NCBI GenBank assembly: GCA_030633365.1
Contig: DAOVSY010000015.1
Location: forward strand, 1-17,802
DNA from: Spirochaetaceae bacterium
GTDB taxonomy: Bacteria; Spirochaetota; Spirochaetia; B11-G9
Reading direction: 5' to 3'
Length of the DNA stretch: 17,802 nt
This document shows positions 15,493 to 17,802 of the stretch, piece by piece (position 1 is the first letter of the stretch; each line of letters begins with the position of its first letter). The notes under the pieces were generated by a model that was given only the letters and a program-made list of their open reading frames with translations, was not told the origin of the DNA and made no database searches. Position numbers and translations under genes: made by a program.

Positions 15493-16902
15493 CTATCCCT
15501 TATGATGATAAACTTCCCAACCCATATACTTACTAAAAGCCTCTTCCAAAACATCAGCTGTAAGACCCCGGTTCATGGCTACATGATGCTCAAAACCATT
15601 CTCACATAAATAATTCATCAATCCCTGAAGATTATCAATACGACAGACTGCCACGCCACCTACCGTATCCACTGGATCATCGGTAAATACACCTTCTCCT
15701 AAATAAACCTTTATCTTTCCCTTTGCATCGTCTGTAGAAATTCTGGCATAAGTCATTGGGCCTGCCTTAACCTGAGTTTTAAGAGCCCCAAAACACTTAT
15801 CCTTTCCCAGACTTTTTCCAAGTATATCCAAATACCCTATCTCAAAATCTCCTCCAATAAAACTCTTAGGATAGTTGGAACAATGGATATTAACACACAT
15901 ATCCCTGTTATCATTAAAGTTATTATTCCAGTCAAGAAACCCGGAAGGTTCTCCGGATGCAAGCTGCAGAGCCAACATTGAAAGAGCACCCATTACATCT
16001 GTTTCACAAGCAGAAGGCTTACCACTTTCTCCCATCATACTCATAGTCAAACAAGTTGCGCATCCATAGTTTTTCTGAATAGAATCCCAGCATTGAATAG
16101 CGCTTGCATCTATATCATTTTCTTCAATCCATTTTTCTACTGCAACTGATAATGCAGCACTTTTCTCTACATGTTCGGAAGGTGCTCCATTTTCAATTTT
16201 ACCATAGCTATTTATCTCGTCTACTTTTGATCTGGTTTGATCTTTGCCAATACTTTGAGCTTCAAATATAATCTCAGACAAATCTACTGTAGCAACACTT
16301 ATTCCAGAATCCTGAAGAAGTTTTTCAGAATATCTGACTGTATTAAATGGATTAGGTCTTTGACCAATGGCACCCAAACGGGCACCCCTTAATCCAGTTA
16401 CAACACTGCATATTTTTCCAAAGCGATCCAGATCAGCTTCAAATTCCTTACTTTCAATAGAGCAGGTATGAAGGGTTGTATTTGTAAAAGCAATATTTCT
16501 TTGATAAAGATTATTACAAACGGACAGTTTCCCACAAAAAGCATCCCGTCTGTGGGGCATATCCATTTGTTCTATTTTATCATCCCAGGCATGAACAAGA
16601 ACAGGAACTTTAAGACCGGCTCTTTCCAGGGTTTCAACTATTCCAAGCTCATCACCGAAATTCGGCAATGTTACTATAAAACCCTGAATGTCTTTCCTGT
16701 TATCTATAAAATAATCAGCATAAATTTTTGCATCTTTTACAGTTTCAACTGCACCATGTGGTGTACTGTTTTCTGCCGGAATAATTACGTTGAATCCACT
16801 ATTTTCCAGTTTACTAATTATATCTTTTCTACCCTGTTCTGCCAGACTTGAAGGGAAGAACCCTCTTGTTCCAACAATCAATCCAATATTTATTTTCTTC
16901 AT
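15493..16902 (-). CDS. L-fucose/L-arabinose isomerase superfamily protein (COG2407-like)
   Basis: This 469-residue cytoplasmic protein has the three-part layout of the FucI/AraA superfamily. An N-terminal Rossmann-like part begins IGLIVGTRGFFP, a middle part contains FIVTLPNFGDE and LVHAWDDK, and a C-terminal catalytic part follows. Motifs that would hold the metal are IQCWDS (269-274), CETDVMGA (299-306, with Glu300 and Asp302), NIHCSNY (His340) and FEHHVAMNRG (His439/His440). It should isomerise an aldose to a ketose. It is shorter than E. coli FucI (about 590) and closer to the FucI-like group that includes enzymes of sulfosugar and other unusual pathways, so the sugar cannot be named. GAGGAG lies 7 bases before the ATG. 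It is the first gene of a two-gene unit with the 3-epimerase-like gene. Confidence 0.85.
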   Translation of the reverse strand: MKKINIGLIVGTRGFFPSSLAEQGRKDIISKLENSGFNVIIPAENSTPHGAVETVKDAKIYADYFIDNRKDIQGFIVTLPNFGDELGIVETLERAGLKVPVLVHAWDDKIEQMDMPHRRDAFCGKLSVCNNLYQRNIAFTNTTLHTCSIESKEFEADLDRFGKICSVVTGLRGARLGAIGQRPNPFNTVRYSEKLLQDSGISVATVDLSEIIFEAQSIGKDQTRSKVDEINSYGKIENGAPSEHVEKSAALSVAVEKWIEENDIDASAIQCWDSIQKNYGCATCLTMSMMGESGKPSACETDVMGALSMLALQLASGEPSGFLDWNNNFNDNRDMCVNIHCSNYPKSFIGGDFEIGYLDILGKSLGKDKCFGALKTQVKAGPMTYARISTDDAKGKIKVYLGEGVFTDDPVDTVGGVAVCRIDNLQGLMNYLCENGFEHHVAMNRGLTADVLEEAFSKYMGWEVYHHKG

Positions 16903-16950
16903 TTTTTGCTCCTCTATTTATTATTATGCCGCTTTCGAGCACTTTCCTTA

Positions 16951-16966
16951 TGTTATATCGATAACA
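16951..16966 (-). promoter_or_regulatory. Perfect 16-bp inverted repeat, likely operator of the isomerase-epimerase operon
   Basis: The arms TGTTAT and ATAACA flank a 4-base centre (ATCG on the plus strand), about 50 bp upstream of the ATG at 16902. Size and symmetry suit a LacI-type or similar dimeric repressor. A TATAAC read on the minus strand falls within it and could be the -10, but I find no good -35. The site occurs only once in the window, and no LacI-family gene is present here. Confidence 0.5.
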
Positions 16967-17006
16967 AATTGCATAAAACCCAAGCCTTCGGAAAGTCTCT
17001 GTCGCT

Positions 17007-17048
17007 ATAAAAAAAATAGGTACCAGATGCTTCGCATCTCCTATTTTA
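17007..17048 (-). terminator. Intrinsic terminator after the VOC gene
   Basis: On the minus strand AAAATAGG (17047-17040) pairs with CCTATTTT (17020-17013), and AGATGC (17039-17034) pairs with GCATCT (17030-17025) around a GAA loop. There is a 4-base bulge (GGTA) in the descending arm. A run of eight T's follows or overlaps the base of the stem (17016-17009). The VOC stop codon (17043-17041) lies inside the stem. It separates the dehydrogenase-VOC unit from the FucI-like operon downstream. Confidence 0.85.
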
Positions 17049-17571
17049 TTTTTGGAAATATTTTCTCCGGTTCTCTGCGACCTTTCGGTCTCTGAATTAA
17101 TTCTATAGTTGTTCCAATATATTTTTCAGTATCCAGATAGGCATAGTGTCCATCGTCATCGGGACCAAATCCTGCTCCATCCATAATCATTTTAATTCCG
17201 ACAGCCTCTGCCTGGGCAAGGGCTGTTTTCATATCATCCACTAACACTCCAAGATGCTGTATGCCATAACCATGCTCTTTAATAAAATCAGTATATACAG
17301 TATCACCTTTTACCTGCTCAATAAGTTCTATACGCATAGTACCAAAGTAGGAGAGAGCAACTCTCATTGCATAATCAGTGGGTTTTCCCTTTCTTGTCAT
17401 TCTCGGAACAAAGGGTTTTTGATAGGTATAAAAATGCCAAGGACCTATACCAAATATTTTGTAATAGTTTTCTACAGTCAGATCCAGGTCCTCTACTACA
17501 AAAGCAATTTGCGCCACACTGTTATCCAGAAAAGGAAGCTTTGCCTTTAAATCATCTGTAAATTTTATCAT
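17041..17571 (-). CDS. VOC-superfamily (glyoxalase-like) protein
   Basis: The 176-residue protein contains two beta-alpha-beta-beta-beta modules of the vicinal-oxygen-chelate fold, of the Glyoxalase_4/methylmalonyl-CoA-epimerase-like type. Module 1 has [12 protein letters not shown] and a MRIELIEQ strand; module 2 has [11 protein letters not shown] and TTIELIQR. These give a plausible metal set Gln20, Glu (RIELIE), His (IQHLG) and Glu (TIELI); a Gln/Glu/His/Glu set is the one in human glyoxalase I. Isomerisation, epimerisation or detoxification of a small oxo-compound is possible, but the substrate is unknown. It overlaps the dehydrogenase gene by ATGA and has AAAGGAG about 10 bases before its ATG. 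Confidence 0.85.
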   Translation of the reverse strand: MIKFTDDLKAKLPFLDNSVAQIAFVVEDLDLTVENYYKIFGIGPWHFYTYQKPFVPRMTRKGKPTDYAMRVALSYFGTMRIELIEQVKGDTVYTDFIKEHGYGIQHLGVLVDDMKTALAQAEAVGIKMIMDGAGFGPDDDGHYAYLDTEKYIGTTIELIQRPKGRREPEKIFPKIK

Positions 17572-17802
17572 GGTTTAAATACTCCTTTTAGAACCTTGCC
17601 TTCCAGTGCAAGTTTTGCTCCACTTACAAAATCTTCCAGAGGAAAAGTGTGGGAAATAAGTTTTTCTTTAGGAATTACACCCCGTGTTAAAAGTTCTAAA
17701 GCTATTCTGTTATGTCTTGGTGCAAATGTAGTTGTTCCAATAATATGGAGACCTCTGTAATGTACAAGATTCATATCAACTCCAGGTTTAGAGTTGTCCT
17801 TA
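17568..17802 (-). CDS. Zinc-type alcohol/sorbitol dehydrogenase (MDR), C-terminal part only
   Basis: The minus-strand frame is open from the right window edge to TGA at 17570-17568, about 77 codons. The sequence containing [36 protein letters not shown] and a final GKVLKGVF matches the C-terminal end of medium-chain zinc dehydrogenases of the sorbitol/threonine dehydrogenase group (typical ending: hypothetical polyol or sugar oxidoreductases). The nucleotide-binding core and the zinc ligands lie outside the window, so substrate and cofactor cannot be judged. Its stop overlaps the VOC start (ATGA), so the two are co-translated. In this context it may oxidise a polyol or reduce an aldehyde product. 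Confidence 0.85.
   Translation of the reverse strand, partial: KDNSKPGVDMNLVHYRGLHIIGTTTFAPRHNRIALELLTRGVIPKEKLISHTFPLEDFVSGAKLALEGKVLKGVFKP

Noticed and set aside
1..17802. CRISPR array, tRNA or rRNA genes, toxin-antitoxin or defence genes
   Set aside because: No regularly spaced repeats, cloverleaf-like segments or matching proteins were seen; nearly all sequence is accounted for by metabolic genes.

Overview
The window comes from an AT-rich bacterial chromosome and is almost entirely a sugar or polyol uptake and catabolism locus. No rRNA, tRNA, insertion sequence, phage gene or CRISPR array is visible. The host cannot be fixed from this sequence. Low GC, strong GGAGG-type ribosome binding sites and a lipoprotein signal with Phe at position -3 of the lipobox would suit a spirochaete or a low-GC anaerobe. 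This is a weak inference.

Layout. (1) Bases 1-2011, minus strand: a mutarotase-like protein followed by an HSL-type esterase that runs off the left edge. (2) Bases 2081-2473: a degraded copy of the promoter and first 55 or so codons of the isomerase gene that lies intact at 8058. (3) Bases 2535-7884, plus strand: a complete ribose/rhamnose-type ABC importer (lipoprotein binding protein, double ATPase, two permeases) with an SDR dehydrogenase as last gene. (4) Bases 7888-14521, plus strand: the intact copy of the duplicated promoter, then a rhamnose-isomerase-type isomerase, a TIM-barrel epimerase, a class II aldolase, a rhamnulokinase-like kinase, a MtlD-family dehydrogenase and an RpiR regulator. 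(5) Bases 14568-16902, minus strand: a FucI/AraA-superfamily isomerase and a tagatose-3-epimerase-like protein, preceded by a perfect 16-bp inverted repeat likely to be an operator. (6) Bases 17041-17802, minus strand: the end of a zinc-type alcohol dehydrogenase and a VOC protein, closed by an intrinsic terminator.

How it may work together (inference). The importer brings in an aldose, perhaps L-rhamnose or a related deoxy or rare sugar. The RhaI-type isomerase makes the ketose, the RhaB-like kinase makes ketose 1-phosphate, and the class II aldolase splits it to dihydroxyacetone phosphate and an aldehyde. The two extra epimerases, the FucI-like isomerase and the dehydrogenases would let other stereoisomers or the matching polyols enter the same route. 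The RpiR protein is the likely local regulator.

The most notable structure is the roughly 393-bp imperfect direct repeat that flanks the transporter-SDR cassette. Each copy keeps the same promoter (TTGACT, 17 bp, TATTTA). This looks like a Campbell-type insertion or a tandem duplication that gave transporter and enzymes sister promoters, leaving a truncated isomerase fragment as leader of the transporter operon.
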